Assembly (NCBI GenBank): GCA_911728455.2
Contig: OU452222.1
Span: 28,968,430 to 29,032,429 of the forward strand
Source of the DNA: Marthasterias glacialis
Lineage: Eukaryota; Echinodermata; Asteroidea; Forcipulatida; Asteriidae
Direction of reading: 5' to 3'
Length of the DNA stretch: 64,000 bases
Part shown: positions 23,545 to 34,117 of the stretch, one piece after another
Numbering within the stretch: position 1 is the first letter of the stretch
Layout: every line of letters begins with the position of its first letter
Program-made: the position numbers and the translations under genes
The notes under the pieces: model-generated
Seen by the model: the letters and a program-made list of their open reading frames with translations, nothing else
What the model was told of the DNA's origin: nothing
The model's database searches: none

Positions 23545-24141
23545 ATGCAGCAAATGAGCACAGTGATATCAGACCTGGTCCTGGCCTTCACTTCATTTGG
23601 AACGGCCCTTTCTCTCATCCGCCAGAACACCTTTGCCTCTGTTGGATTCTTCCTTATGGGGGCTGCAGCGAGCTGTGGCGTCTACCGATTCAGTCGGACG
23701 TCGCCCTCTGCCCAGGTCCTGCACTGGCACCAAACGATGGCCTGGGTAGCTACCATCCTCGGGATGTCTCTGGTGGCAAGCGGATTCCACAGACAGTACA
23801 ATAACTCTGTCATGTCTGCTGTTCACATGGGAAGTGCCTTGGCTCTAATATTACTCTCCAGAGGCACAGACATCCTGAGCTCAACCACGAAAGAACTTCT
23901 TGTGTCCACTGTCTCATCCGCAGCCGTCGTCTCCATAGGTGTTTTCAGCATCCTCCACACGAATCCATTCGGGATCTTAGGTGCGGTGTTTTATGTTATA
24001 GCCGGAGCCATTGGAACCAAGGGAGTTTTGGCCGGTATACAATGTGTGGACTGGTTCCATTATGTGCTAGCATTCGCCAATGTCGTGTTTCAGAGAGCTT
24101 TTAGTTATGGCAATGCGCATGTTTTCTATAAAGAAGGTTGA
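23545..24141 (+). CDS. Multipass membrane protein, possibly TMEM276-like
   Basis: This is an uninterrupted 198-codon frame with coding-like composition, the only long single-exon gene in the window. The start follows an in-frame TAA at 23536 and has A at -3. Hydrophobic segments fall at about residues 7-24, 28-46, 63-81, 89-105, 117-137, 140-164 and 167-182, giving six to seven likely membrane passes. Loops are short and there is no signal peptide beyond the first helix. H60, H62, H93 and H172 and W61, W66 and W170 sit near membrane borders. I do not recognise a catalytic motif. ZFTRAF1 lies next along the chromosome, and in human TMEM276 is the neighbour of ZFTRAF1 and has similar size and topology. 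That makes TMEM276 a reasonable guess, based on context rather than on sequence I can recall. Confidence 0.8.
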   Translation: MQQMSTVISDLVLAFTSFGTALSLIRQNTFASVGFFLMGAAASCGVYRFSRTSPSAQVLHWHQTMAWVATILGMSLVASGFHRQYNNSVMSAVHMGSALALILLSRGTDILSSTTKELLVSTVSSAAVVSIGVFSILHTNPFGILGAVFYVIAGAIGTKGVLAGIQCVDWFHYVLAFANVVFQRAFSYGNAHVFYKEG

Positions 24142-24282
24142 TGCAGACCCCCCCCCCCCCCAAGTTGAAAGAACTTCCCCAGTCCCCACCTGTGTACTGG
24201 GCTTCCATGTTGTGCTTGGTATTAACCCAAAACTCCCCCATCCCTTTCAAATAAGCGTCATGTTTTAGTAGATGTAGGAATT

Positions 24283-24342
24283 GAATCAGGGATAAAGAAT
24301 TGCATTGAGGATAAAAAACTGCATTGGGGATAAAGAATATTA
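24283..24342 (+). repeat. Three short tandem GATAAAGAATTGCATTG units
   Basis: GGGATAAAGAATTGCATTGA, GGATAAAAAACTGCATTGG and GGATAAAGAATATTAT follow one another about 140 bases after the stop of the membrane-protein gene. Confidence 0.7.
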
Positions 24343-24361
24343 TTTTGGTTTTTACAGGATT

Positions 24362-24510
24362 TGGACTTGCCTCTTGTCACCAGGCATGCTTGGTGGTCTC
24401 ATAAGACATCTGCTCTAGAATGGCGGGGGTCATGGGTTCAAATCCCACAAGAGTAGTATGCGAGTGGATTTTTATGACAGGACTTGGGGAAGACACTGAA
24501 TGTACAGTGC
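24362..24510 (+). mobile_element. tRNA-derived SINE (family S2), copy 1
   Basis: The tRNA-like head has TGGTGGTCTCATAAGACATC, TGCTCTAGAATGGCGGGGGT and a B box, GGGTTCAAATCCCAC. The body GAGTGGATTTTTATGACAGG then ACTTGGGG follows. The head and body match the reversed copy at 33658-33775 in the same order. It lacks a proper acceptor stem, so it is a SINE and not a tRNA gene. Confidence 0.7.
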
Positions 24511-24611
24511 TTATCACACATCAGTGTAGGGGGACCATAATCAGAGTGCAACAGTTTGGGTGTTGAGTTATCCATATGGTGTTGTATTTTGTTAGAGTGA
24601 GGAATGGTCCT

Positions 24612-24617
24612 AATAAA
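24612..24617 (+). terminator. Candidate polyadenylation signal AATAAA for the membrane-protein gene
   Basis: This AATAAA lies about 470 bases after the stop codon. If it is used, the SINE at 24362-24510 would lie inside the 3' UTR. Support is positional only. Confidence 0.3.
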
Positions 24618-24789
24618 TCAATCTAGTGAAATTAATAGGGTTAGTGAATTATTTGATTAAAACAGGTATTCAGACTGAGATTGAAGTGAGTAACTCGTAT
24701 TATTAGAAAAACTGCTGATCTAAATTCATTCTGTGATTTATGCAATGGACGATGAGCCTCCAAATTATTCTGGGCCCAATTAAAAAATA

Positions 24790-24910
24790 TATATATAGAT
24801 CAGCAAAATTATGCTTACCACAATAAAATTCCCAGACAAAACACCATGTCACATGTACCATATGTGACTGGTATCCTGCTCATTTTTGCTTGGCAGCAAA
24901 TTGTCAAATT
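24790..24910 (+). repeat. Family B element fragment
   Basis: It contains ATGCTTACCACAATAAAATT, CCCAGACAAAACACCATGTC, ACATGTACCATATGTGACTG and TTTTTGCTTGGCAGC. These are the standard inner blocks of the family. Confidence 0.65.
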
Positions 24911-25078
24911 AGGTGTAGAATTTTTATTCTTGTGGGAAAGGCCACTTTCTCTGAGCATTTTCATTGGGAAAATAAGTCAATTTATGGGGAACACTTGTAA
25001 TGGGCTCCAAAGCCACCGGGCTCTGTGGACCTTTCAGTCTTGACAAATCACTGATGGGGTGGCAGGTTTGGTTTGGGG

Positions 25079-25378
25079 ATGTCGTGTCGTGGCCAAGTGG
25101 TCAAGCACACTGGACTCAACCCTGGTGTTCTTATCAGCAGAGTGTGGATTCGAGTCCCGATCTTGACACTTGTGTCCTTAAAGCAAGACGCTTAATCATT
25201 ATTGCTTCGTCCTTCAGTTGGGACTTAAAAACTGTTGGTCCTGTGCATTGTGTAATGCACATAGAACCCAGTTACATTTATCACAAAGAGAAGGGGTTTG
25301 CCCCGGTGTTTCTGGCAGTGGCTGCTGAATGCACCGCAGCACCTTGTAAGCCATTACAAGGTGATACATAAATGGCTT
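25079..25378 (+). mobile_element. tRNA-derived SINE (family S1), copy 1
   Basis: The tRNA-like head GTGGCCAAGTGGTCAAGCAC, then GGACTCAA, and a B box, GGATTCGAGTCCCGATC, resemble a Leu/Ser tRNA. A central body follows: CACTTGTGTCCTTAAAGCAA then GACGCTTAATCATTATTGCT and TCGTCCTTCAGTTGGGAC. This ordered body is a common invertebrate SINE core. The tail reads ...CCATTACAAGGTGATACATA. A reversed copy lies at 55095-55337. The 123-codon frame across this element is not a gene. Confidence 0.8.
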
Positions 25379-25979
25379 TCATAATTTAAAAAAAATCATT
25401 AGCATGCCTTAAAAAAATGTAATAAGCACCATGAATACCTAATTGTTGGTAGACATGTGTGCTATATAAGACTTCGGTATTATTATTATGTATTATAACT
25501 GTATTACCAGTATTGCTTCCCAAAAATGTCTTTGATAAAATGTAAAATTGTAAATTTGCTTCCAATCTCCAGTACTATAAACATTCATGCCTTTTAACCA
25601 TAGATTTGATAGTTAAATAAAAGAGCTAGAGGGCCATACAAAACAATGCGACAAGAAACATTTTTGACCGTTGAGAAAACGGCGCTGACCAATCATATTA
25701 CACTGGTCACTTATCAGTTTACACAGCAAACATTTTTTCAATTGTACATTCATATGCAATTGACCCATATAGGAATTTTGGCCCATGTTGGGTCAGCAGA
25801 GTTTTGTGCGTGACATAGCGAGTGCTCCCTCTAGCTCTTATATATAACTCTATGCTTTTAACCCTCCATCCATTTTGGTAATATTTTCCTTTGAGTTGAC
25901 CATTCATTTGAAACCATTCATCTGCACCGGTTGTGTTTGGTTGCCCAACTGTTCACAGAAATAACTTTGTTCTGTGTAT

Positions 25980-26085
25980 ACTGTTATTGCATTCACCACA
26001 TGATTATGGTACTGCAGGCAGGCATAGAATATCTATCATTCCAAACCACAGTGGATGGTATTGAATGGTCAGACTGTACGAGTGT
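25980..26085 (+). repeat. Single diverged unit of the 109 bp repeat M2
   Basis: It reads ATTCACCACATGATTATGGT, ACTGCAGGCAGGCATAGAAT, CTATCATTCCAAACCACAGT and GGATGGTATTGAATGGTCAG. It matches one unit of the tandem array at 33015-33460, so the unit also occurs singly. Confidence 0.8.
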
Positions 26086-26224
26086 GTTAAAATAAATATT
26101 TGAACAGGGACAGACTAAACTGTGTATGTATTCAGATGTTCAAATCATTTAGTGAACATTAAGCAAAGGCTACACCCAGAATTCAAGTGAAATAAAGGAC
26201 TCCTACACATGGTTTAAGCCAGCG

Positions 26225-26435
26225 TTCTTCTCCAACATTGGTCTGCTGGCCAAATTTTAGTTCAAACATCGAGGATCATTCCAAATTCTTTCCAAGTGTT
26301 CCGGCTGGCTAGTTCAGAGTTGAAAAGCATCCATATTTAACATGAAATATGGACTAGAAAAAAAGCTGGTGCAAAATAACTAACGGCTCTGACTGGCCAG
26401 TCAATGAAAATTTTACTGGCAAACCCGCAAGCCCA
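26225..26435 (+). repeat. Dispersed repeat family G, copy 2
   Basis: It contains GTTCCGGCTGGCTAGTTCAG, AGTTGAAAAGCATCC, ACATGAAATATGGACTAG and CTGACTGGCCAGTCA. It matches 15560-15785. Confidence 0.65.
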
Positions 26436-26739
26436 AACTTAGTGTTGGTGCTCATCAAGTAAACTGTTTTACTCTAAAGATAAACACAGTTGGTACTGGT
26501 ACTAGTATAAAAAATTACTTCTGTTAAAAACAAAACACCATGATGTAGACACAGACACAATAAATTCACATTTTTAGATTTGTTTAATACTGAAAGATCT
26601 CTAGGATAGACTCTAGGAAGCCCTTTTGTAACGGCAAACTCAAGATAAAACAAAATCTCTGATGAAGTATATACTTTAAATCTCAACAAACATTTTTAAC
26701 ATATCAGTTATTCTGACAAGAAACAATGGAGCCGAATTT

Positions 26740-26880
26740 CATCCCGTTGTTTAAACAATAAAATTGCCAGAGGTTACCGGCCAAAATACCATGTTGTGTG
26801 TGGGGTGACTGGTTCCCTGCTTCTTTTCCCATATCAGAAATTTATTAATTTTCTGCTTAAGCAACTCTGAAATGTGGCCC
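26740..26880 (+). repeat. Family B element fragment
   Basis: It contains AATTGCCAGAGGTTACCGGC, CAAAATACCATGT, GGGTGACTGGTTCCCTGCTT and TTCTGCTTAAGCAACTCTGA at the right end. Confidence 0.6.
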
Positions 26881-27124
26881 TTCAAATAGTTGGCGAATTG
26901 CAACGAAACACGCAAAGCAGTTTAGTGAGGAATGAAATGCTGTGGAAAATGTGTATCTTTTTAAATGGCATGAATTTTTCTTTTTCAATTACGAGAGTGA
27001 CTTTTTCAAATTTCAAAATAAATTGTAAATCTGCTGGTGAAATTTTTAGGATCACAGACCATGTGATATATCCTCTAGACACGAAGATAGTGAATTGTAG
27101 TTATAAAAACAGGACATGAACATC

Positions 27125-27200
27125 TCGGGCCTGGAAATTTACTTTTGAGTGGATAAGGTCATTTTCATTTAGCAAACGGCACTTCCACTGGAAGATATTG
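27125..27200 (+). repeat. Dispersed repeat family A, partial copy
   Basis: It contains CGGGCCTGGAAATTTACTTT, AAGGTCATTTTCATTTAGCA and GGCACTTCCACTGGAAGATA. The right half is missing. Confidence 0.6.
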
Positions 27201-27444
27201 TTCAAATGGCCGCTGTGTACTTCCAGTCATCCAGGCCAGACACTGTTCTTTAAATCAAGTGTAACAATCTTTTTTTGTAGCGTCTTAAACTTGCGTACTT
27301 GTTCTTTGACCAAAAAAAATGAACATTTTTAGGTATGGATTTTGAAATTTCCAATTGTTTTCATGAATTGAAATCAATGTACATGTACTTCTTAAGCATT
27401 TGAATAAAAATTGTTTATTTGGTTTAACTTTAATTTTACTGTTT

Positions 27445-27760
27445 CCAATCCTGCATCAGACAGGAAACACAATAAAGGGTACCACTTTGCATTCGTCACG
27501 TAAGCAGTTCTTCCAGTGGTTGTCATTTGAACCCATACATTTATTTGATGTTTTTACAACAAATTTGTTAAATCGCCCACAAATTTCCATATAAAAATTG
27601 ATGGAAAAAATTACCTGCCTTTCCGTCCATTTTTTTGATTGAAATTTGAGAGTAATTAAAAAACTGTTTAAACTAAATCTACTCCAATTTGTTTCAGTAT
27701 AAGCCTGCATGTCCATTCACATGTTGAAACACGTTTGGTTTCATTTAATTAACAAAAAAG
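27445..27760 (+). repeat. Dispersed repeat family C, copy 2
   Basis: It contains GACAGGAAACACAATAAAGG, ACCACTTTGCATTCGTCACG, CCAGTGGTTG, GAAATTTGAGAGTAATTAAA and CATAAGCCTGCATGTCC.ATTCACATGTTGAAACA (one C splits the last two blocks). It pairs with 5620-6010. Confidence 0.65.
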
Positions 27761-28204
27761 TTAGTATAACCATTGGAAAAACTACTAACATGATGGTAAG
27801 TAGTACACTTTATTGTGTTTCATGTCTCCATGATGTAGTTCCAAACAATTAACTGCATAATGGTTTGTACAATGTCAAACCAGCTTCTTCTTTTTTCATG
27901 TTTTATGAATTTACTTGGTTGCCAATGAGGTAAAATGTTTTCTACTGGCTAAGAAGAACCACCATTTTTTAAGAGATCTGAATTAATGAGTCTTGGGTGG
28001 GGGGAGTAATTGAATGCAAGTGAATTCAATTTCTAATAACTTTATGTTTGACTGGAGCCACATTTTGTTTGCTGGTCTTATTGAATGAAATAAATTTGTA
28101 CTGAAATATTCATAAACAGGCTTTGCAAATCCCCCACGTTTTCAAGCATTGGAATTTATTGAAGTCACTATTTGTTTCATTACCATATTAGAACATTGGC
28201 ATGC

Positions 28205-28370
28205 AGGCCTGTATGCTTCATTCTTGAAAGGGCAAGGGCACCAAGGCATTTTCTCCTTGGTATAGGGCACTTCTATGAGGAAATTGCACATTTCTAGTGG
28301 AACATTTCAAGGGGCACCGAGGCATTAATCAGGGGCAACGGAAGCAATTGCCTCCATGAAGTAACAGGCC
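28205..28370 (+). repeat. Dispersed repeat family A, copy 4
   Basis: It contains AGGCCTGTATGCTTCATTCT, GAAAGGGCAAGGGCACCAAG, GGGCACTTCTATGAGG, and GGGGCACCGAGGCATTAATC with AGGGGCAACGG. Confidence 0.6.
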
Positions 28371-28734
28371 TGTACATGGCACCAAAAATTCCCCCAAATA
28401 TTTTTGTCAGATTAGAAATGACCATTTGACACAATCGCAGATTATTTTTGCTTATATTATTAAAGGACAAAATTGTGTTGCTTGGTTTGACAATACTACT
28501 GGTTTTTTGAAAGAAAATATGTTTTCCAAGAAAAAAAATCTTAATGGGAGTGCCCTGGACATACACATTTTACATAACAAAAGATTGTTTTTATTTTATG
28601 CATCATTACTTTTTCAATACTACATGTTCAATACTTTATTGGTTGGTGTACTCTAACTTCTTTCACTTATTAACTTTTTTGTTTATGAAAAAAAAATGTT
28701 TTCAAGGGATAAACCACAAGTCCTACAGCTGTAT

Positions 28735-28960
28735 GACTTGGGGCCCCGAACAAAGGTATTGACAAAATAGGTAGACCACCAACATTGGGCTAGTTAGCTC
28801 AGTTGGTAGAGCACCAGCATATCAACCCGGTGATTAGGCACGCCTTCTGTTGTTAGAATTGAGCCATTTTGGTTTTTTTTTCGGCAAGGATAGTCTAGGA
28901 ACGTAGACTAGGTGACATGTTGAAATCCTGTTATCGTAATTTTTTCTTTGTTCACCCCAA
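28735..28960 (+). mobile_element. tRNA-derived SINE-like repeat (family S3), copy 2
   Basis: It contains CCCGAACAAAGGTATTGACA, ACATTGGGCTAGTTAGCTCA, then GTTGGTAGAGCACCAGCA, and a decayed B box, GTTGAAATCC, further on. Flanking blocks match 14490-14720 on both sides. About 90 bases between the A and B boxes are extra here, so it is not a tRNA gene. Confidence 0.6.
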
Positions 28961-30041
28961 CATTGAAAAAAGAAGAAGAAAAAAATATTTGAAGGAGATG
29001 CATTTCATAAAACCAATGTTGTCTACTGATTCATCTCTCTCTTTAAAACTGAATTCATGTTTTTCTGAAAAATGTTAACGCTTTATGAGGGCCTTATATA
29101 GTTTATCAGTAGAAAATGAAGCCTGAGTAATCATCTAGCAACAAGCAATCAATACTTTTCGTGGCGTCTCGGAAGTTAACTGGTTTCCACTAAAAAACAC
29201 CTTTTTTTTTGTTTCAGCAAATCTGTGTGCTCGGTAACTCAAAGGAATTGGTGCAATTTGAAACTTTGCATGGTGGAAATACAATCTAGTAAGGTTTTTT
29301 GGATAACGCAGGACCTGTCGCACATCAGAGTAAATCTCACCTACAGTACTTATACTGTCTGGATCATCAGAATTCAGCCTTTTTCCTAAAGACGATCAGA
29401 GCAGTTTGATCCAAATGCCGAGGTTTTTTTTTTAAGCACCTCAACTCACAAGGCAGATTTCATGTTACGGTGTTACCACAAACCATACTGGGTTGTATTG
29501 AATCGGTTGAATTTTTGTGAATCTTGACCATATTGGTGTTTCTCAAGTTTTTTCAAGGGGCATACCACACGCTTTCTGCAAATTAAGTTCATTGATATAC
29601 TATCTCTACTATCTACCGTCTTGTCAGTGCAAAAGCGTTTTATCACAAAATATATTCTTTTCACAACGCAAGTTTTGGGAATGGAATCAGCATGACATTT
29701 TCTCTAATACTAACCCCCAATTGGTGGCAAGATACAATGATTTTGCACTGACACAACACTATGTACACAGTTTCATTGTGCTGATATCTACTTATTGCTT
29801 ATTACTGCACATTACACAATAATTGTCCATCAAGTCTTCCAAAATAGTCTACTTGTTTTTAACATCATGCTCCACACAGAAAAATATATCTTCAAACTTG
29901 CGTTTGGTTAAATCTAGTGTCTTCTACAATATGCATTTATCCGTTCCATTTACATGATAATAATGGTGTAGTGACAAGAGTTTTACACTTTCCCCTTAAA
30001 TGTTTTAACCACATGATCAGGTTTGTTCCGGCTTCGGGGCA

Positions 30042-30110
30042 GCGGCATAGCTAGGACTTTTTCACTGGGGGGGGGGGGGGGGGGGCACGGGTGGGACATT
30101 GCTTTTTAGT
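30042..30110 (+). repeat. Short poly-G-containing repeat (family P) with a 19 G run
   Basis: AGCGGCATAGCTAGGACTTT, TTCACT, then G x19 (30067-30085) and CACGGGTGGGAC. The left part resembles AGTGGTGCAGCCAGGATTTT at 12955 and the GTGGCGTTGCAGGGGGTGCC stretch at 63075. The G run expanding at a fixed place suggests that it belongs to the repeat. Confidence 0.5.
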
Positions 30111-30384
30111 TGGGGAGGGGGCCCAGAGGCCATGGTTTTTCAATGAAGTACATCTATCTGGATTTTTTGTTTCATGGGGGGCACCTTAGAGGCACTAAAA
30201 ACTTGTGGGGGTGTGCATTAATGGGACTCTAACAGGTCAAATGAAAAGCAAAATGAGTGGCAAGCTGAAGCAAAAGGCATTCTGAAAATGGTCATGCTTT
30301 AGAGAAATGTGTTTCATAAGATTAAGTCAAAAATATACTCCATACAGACCATGTAACCTTTGACATCATATGTTTACAAAAGGG

Positions 30385-30660
30385 CCTCAGGGCCTAAAAA
30401 CTTCCTGCAGGCATGATTTGTACACAGCCCAATGAAAGCAAACATCAAAATCTCACATTTTCATGGAGATTGCACCGTAGGATTTTTATCAACTTTTGAT
30501 ATGAAGAAAGGAGGGGGAGCACATCTCAAAACTTGTACAGCTGTTAATTTTTATAACTTGTGAATTTATGTGGTAGATTTGATTCAAAATGAGATGTATA
30601 ATTTCACACAACCAGTGTAGTATCTCGCCTGCCGGGACATGCCCTGGAATGTACAAGGGC
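30385..30660 (+). repeat. Dispersed repeat family I, copy 1
   Basis: It shares blocks with 52650-52915: GTTTACAAAAGGGCCTCAG, ACTTCCTGCAGGCA, TGGAGATTGCACC, TTATCAACTTTTGATATGAA then GAAAGG, CACATCTCAAAACTTGTACA then GCTGTTA, and ACCAGTGTAGTATCT. Same orientation in both places. Confidence 0.8.
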
Positions 30661-31756
30661 CACTCTATTTGCAACCGAGGTCACGTTGGTCTTTATGTGC
30701 CTCACTTTATTATGTACCTCACTTGATCATAGCACAAATCGCTGGGTGAGGGAAGGGACGGGCGAGGATAATGGGATGGAATTTATGGGTCTAAATTAAG
30801 GAAAGCACAGCTCTTCAATCCAAATCCAACTTCATGTGATTTCAGATGAGGGGAAACCTGCTCAGACTCCTGTCACCATCCCTTGTTAGAATTGCCGTTT
30901 ACGTACTTCAAATGGTTAAAACACAAAAAACATTATACAAAATTTAAATAATTTGTAAATAAACCCTTTATACACAGTAATAATTATATATTAATCAGAC
31001 CTGGCCTTGGAAAAGTTAATATTTTATTTAAAAGTAATTGATGGGTTACCCTTAAAATACTGAAATAAAAGCACTAATAATACAAAAACTTACATCAATA
31101 AAAAATCTAATAAATAAATAAATAAATAAATAGAAGCCATCTCCTCAAGAAACATTCACATTCATGATGGATGCAAAAGTAAAGGCAGTGTCCACCGGTC
31201 AGAAACATCTACAGAGGATCCAAACGTACATGCACTGTTCCGACTCCAGCATTTCAAAAATCTACCCCCAAATTAAAACCAATCCATTTTAGATGAATTT
31301 AATCAATATGTCATGTACTTGTGTTTGCTTTTATGCTCAAGTATAAGTAGCATGTAGGCTATATAACTTGTATCACCTTGGCGTTTTGTAGGGGCGTGAA
31401 CATCATTGATCGAAGATGCCAGTGAAGTGTGAAAAAAATTGCCCTATTTGCGACCTAGTAATGGCAGAAAAACACTGGTACAAGGGTTTCCTGTCACATG
31501 GTGATTCACTATCAATTTCTATTTTTTATCAGAATTAAAACAAATTTCAGCTGAAAATCATTTTACTTTTACGCCACTTCTCATCTTCACAGTACCCAAA
31601 AAGGTATTATTTCTTCACTAAAATTACTTTGTATATATATCTTTGTTTTGTAATCTTTTTGGCATTGTACTCCTTTGGCTTTTTTTTGTTTTGTTTTTAA
31701 CCTGTGTTGCAAAATTTTTTTTTAACCCTCACTTAAGATAAGTGCAAAATGTCATT

Positions 31757-31915
31757 GTATTGACCCAATTCACCCTCTGTCATTTTCACAATAGTCTTGG
31801 TTGCACCATTTTGGGGAGTCAATGTCCCTGTGTGTTTATGTACAGCTTCATGTTCATTTTACGCAACGCAGCGTTTACAGGCTTTCAAGTCAACTCCCAA
31901 AATGGTGAGCTTGTC
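31757..31915. mobile_element. Palindromic MITE-like element (family F), copy 2
   Basis: It contains GTATTGACCCAATTCACCCT, CACAATAGTCTTGGTTGCAC, CATTTTGGGGAGTCAATGTC, and the inverted partner AGTCAACTCCCAAAATGGTG with AGCTT. Its order matches 12719-12912; the far right end is degraded. Confidence 0.65.
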
Positions 31916-32034
31916 AAAGTTAATTTGAATTTGTTTCGGCCTTTTGGCTGCTGCAATTCGAATGCTAATAATAATAAACCAACAATATTATATTATCATC
32001 AAAAGTTTATCTGATCATGCTGATTGAGAATTAC

Positions 32035-32490
32035 TAATATCCCCATTGGGAGTGGATGGTTTTAATCAAGATTAAAGTATCCAGATTGGGATAGTTTTAA
32101 AGCTCAAAGTTTTTATCTAGTTGTGGCCCATTAATATATCCTCACTGAGATAAAAGGGTTCTTATTCGAGTAAAACAATTTATCCGTATTTGGGGTAGTT
32201 TGGACGAAAATAAACCCTGAATGGGCAATACATGTAATAATGCAGTAGATGAAGTCACCATTGGGTTATGTGGACCTGTGACATCCTCAATGGGATAAGA
32301 GGGTTCTTATAGGGGTAAAATTATATCCCATTTGGGATAGTTTGGGTGATAATGAACCCGAAATGGGCAATAAATGTAATTAAGCATTTAAAGTCATCAC
32401 TGGGTTATCTTGTTTGTGAACCAGTGATCCTCATTGGGGTAAGAGGGTTCCAGTCGGGGTAAATGTTCTTCCATTGGGGTAGTTTAGATG
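32035..32490 (-). repeat. Minisatellite M1, array 2 (reverse orientation to array 1)
   Basis: Read on the minus strand the units match the array at 4796-5245. On the plus strand, GGGRTAGTTT landmarks occur at 32088, 32192, 32334 and 32476 (spacing 104, 142, 142). Between them are AATGGGCAATACATGTAATA, CACCATTGGGTTATGTGG and CCTCAATGGGATAAGAGGGT. Units are more diverged than those at 4.8 kb. Confidence 0.85.
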
Positions 32491-33014
32491 ACTGGGTCTC
32501 TGTGAGTCAATGCAAGTCTCAAGATGATTCAGAAGAAAAATCTTTAGTGAAAAATTGTGATGAATTTGGTGGACACCGCCTTCAAACTAATTTAATTTTT
32601 AATTCTAAAAAACTAGTTTGTCAAAGTTTGTTGATTTCTAACTCATTTAACAATAAAATGTCCCGATAAATATGCAACGTTAATCTTTATTACATTTAAG
32701 AATATCACATAAGTTATTTTTGTTATATATTTAGTTATCATTTCAGATATATTTGAATAATTAAAATTTGGGTTTTAATTACAAGACATACTAGTGGTTT
32801 ACACGCAAATTATATGTATTAGTAAATTATTAAAGCTGAAACAAGGCCCGACATTTTTTTGCACCTTCCACTTTCTAAAAAAGTTATTAAAACCTCCCAT
32901 TCTTGGAAATATATACCAGCCAGTTGACAATCCATTTTAAATCATTCAACTGTTGTGTATGGTGAAACAACTGTGCACATAACTAAACTTTGTGATGTAT
33001 GTGGCGTGTAGAGG

Positions 33015-33465
33015 CACTCACCACATGATATCGTATCGCAGGCCGACATAATGAGTCTATCATTCAAAACCACAGTGGATGATATTGAATGGTCAGACAG
33101 TAGGAGGGTCATATTGAATGGTCAGACAGTAGGAGGGTTGACAGTGTGGATGCATTCACCACATGATATCATACTGCAGGCTGACATAGTGAATCTATCA
33201 TTCAAAACCACAGTGGATGATATTGAATGGTCAGACAATAGGAGGGTTCACAGTGTGGATGCATTCACCACATGATATCGTATCGCAGGCTGACATAGTG
33301 AATCCATCATTCAAAACCACAGTGGATGATATTGAATGGTCAGACAGTAGGAGGGTTGACAGTGTGGATGCATTCACCACATGATATCATACTGCAGGCT
33401 GACATAGTGAATCTATTATTCAAAACCACAGTGGATGATATTGAATGGTCAGACCATGGAGGAAG
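33015..33465 (+). repeat. Tandem repeat M2, 109 bp unit, four copies
   Basis: CATTCAAAACCACAGTGGAT starts at 33061, 33199 and 33308, with a TATTCAAAAC equivalent at 33417 (spacing 138, 109, 109). Units also carry GATATTGAATGGTCAGACAG, TAGGAGGGTTGACAGTGTGG, ATGCATTCACCACATGATAT and ACTGCAGGCTGACATAGTGA. The first interval is longer because a 29 base piece (GAATGGTCAGACAGTAGGAG...) is duplicated. The unit length is not a multiple of three, so the repetitive short frames here are not a protein. Confidence 0.92.
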
Positions 33466-33639
33466 GAACACTCCAGGTTCAGAGCTTAGTATTCTGGACG
33501 TTATGTTATTTCTATCACCATGGTAAATCTTTATGCATTAGAGACAGAAGACATATGAACCATGGATATTTCTTTTCATACTATTCGTGTTTTTTTGCCC
33601 ATACACTGATGTGTGTTGAGCATTGTATACACAGTACTT

Positions 33640-33775
33640 CCCCCCCCCCCCCCCCCCGAGTCCTGTGAAAAAATCCACAGGCATATTCCTTAGGTTGGAT
33701 TCGAACCCACAACCCCCACCATTTTAGAGCAGATGTTTTACCAACTAGACTACCGAGATTTCCCAGCAGCTAGAG
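33640..33775 (-). mobile_element. tRNA-derived SINE (family S2), copy 2, ending in a poly-G run
   Basis: On the minus strand the head reads GGTAGTCTAGTTGGTAAAAC, ATCTGCTCTAAAATGGTGGG, and a B box, GGGTTCGAATCCAACC. The body AATATGCCTGTGGATTTTTT then CACAGGACTC is followed at once by 18 G (33657-33640). The order matches the copy at 24362-24510, where GACAGGACTT is followed by only GGGG. Confidence 0.72.
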
Positions 33776-34117
33776 GCAGTTCGAATCCTATTAGCAGCGG
33801 GTACCGCAATCATTATAATAGATTTTAATTTCTTTTCATGTAATCCGCCTTTTTTATCCTTACATGAACAAACACTACTAACCCTGTGAAAAAAGACAAC
33901 AGAGATTTAAACAGAGTCAGTTTAAATCAACAATCACGGAAACTAAAACCTCTTTTTGGAAGATATGTTGAATCTGAAAAAACCAGGGTTAGTATAAAGT
34001 AGATTCTCCATGTTTCGAACAGTGTGCACTGTTCTTTTTCAGGACGCTGATAAGCGTCAAAACAATCACAAAGTTTCATCCACTTTGAAGGACCCCTTCA
34101 GGATGACAATACATTTT

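Noticed and set aside
25000..25371. 123-codon plus-strand frame
   Set aside because: It is the read-through of a tRNA-derived SINE.
33051..33526. Repetitive protein-like frames (FKTTVDDIEWSDSRR motif repeated)
   Set aside because: They come from the 109 bp tandem repeat. The unit is not a multiple of three, so each frame soon breaks.
33685..33760. Apparent minus-strand tRNA gene with GGGTTCGAATCC
   Set aside because: The same head and body occur at 24.4 kb and the cloverleaf is not complete; treated as SINE S2.
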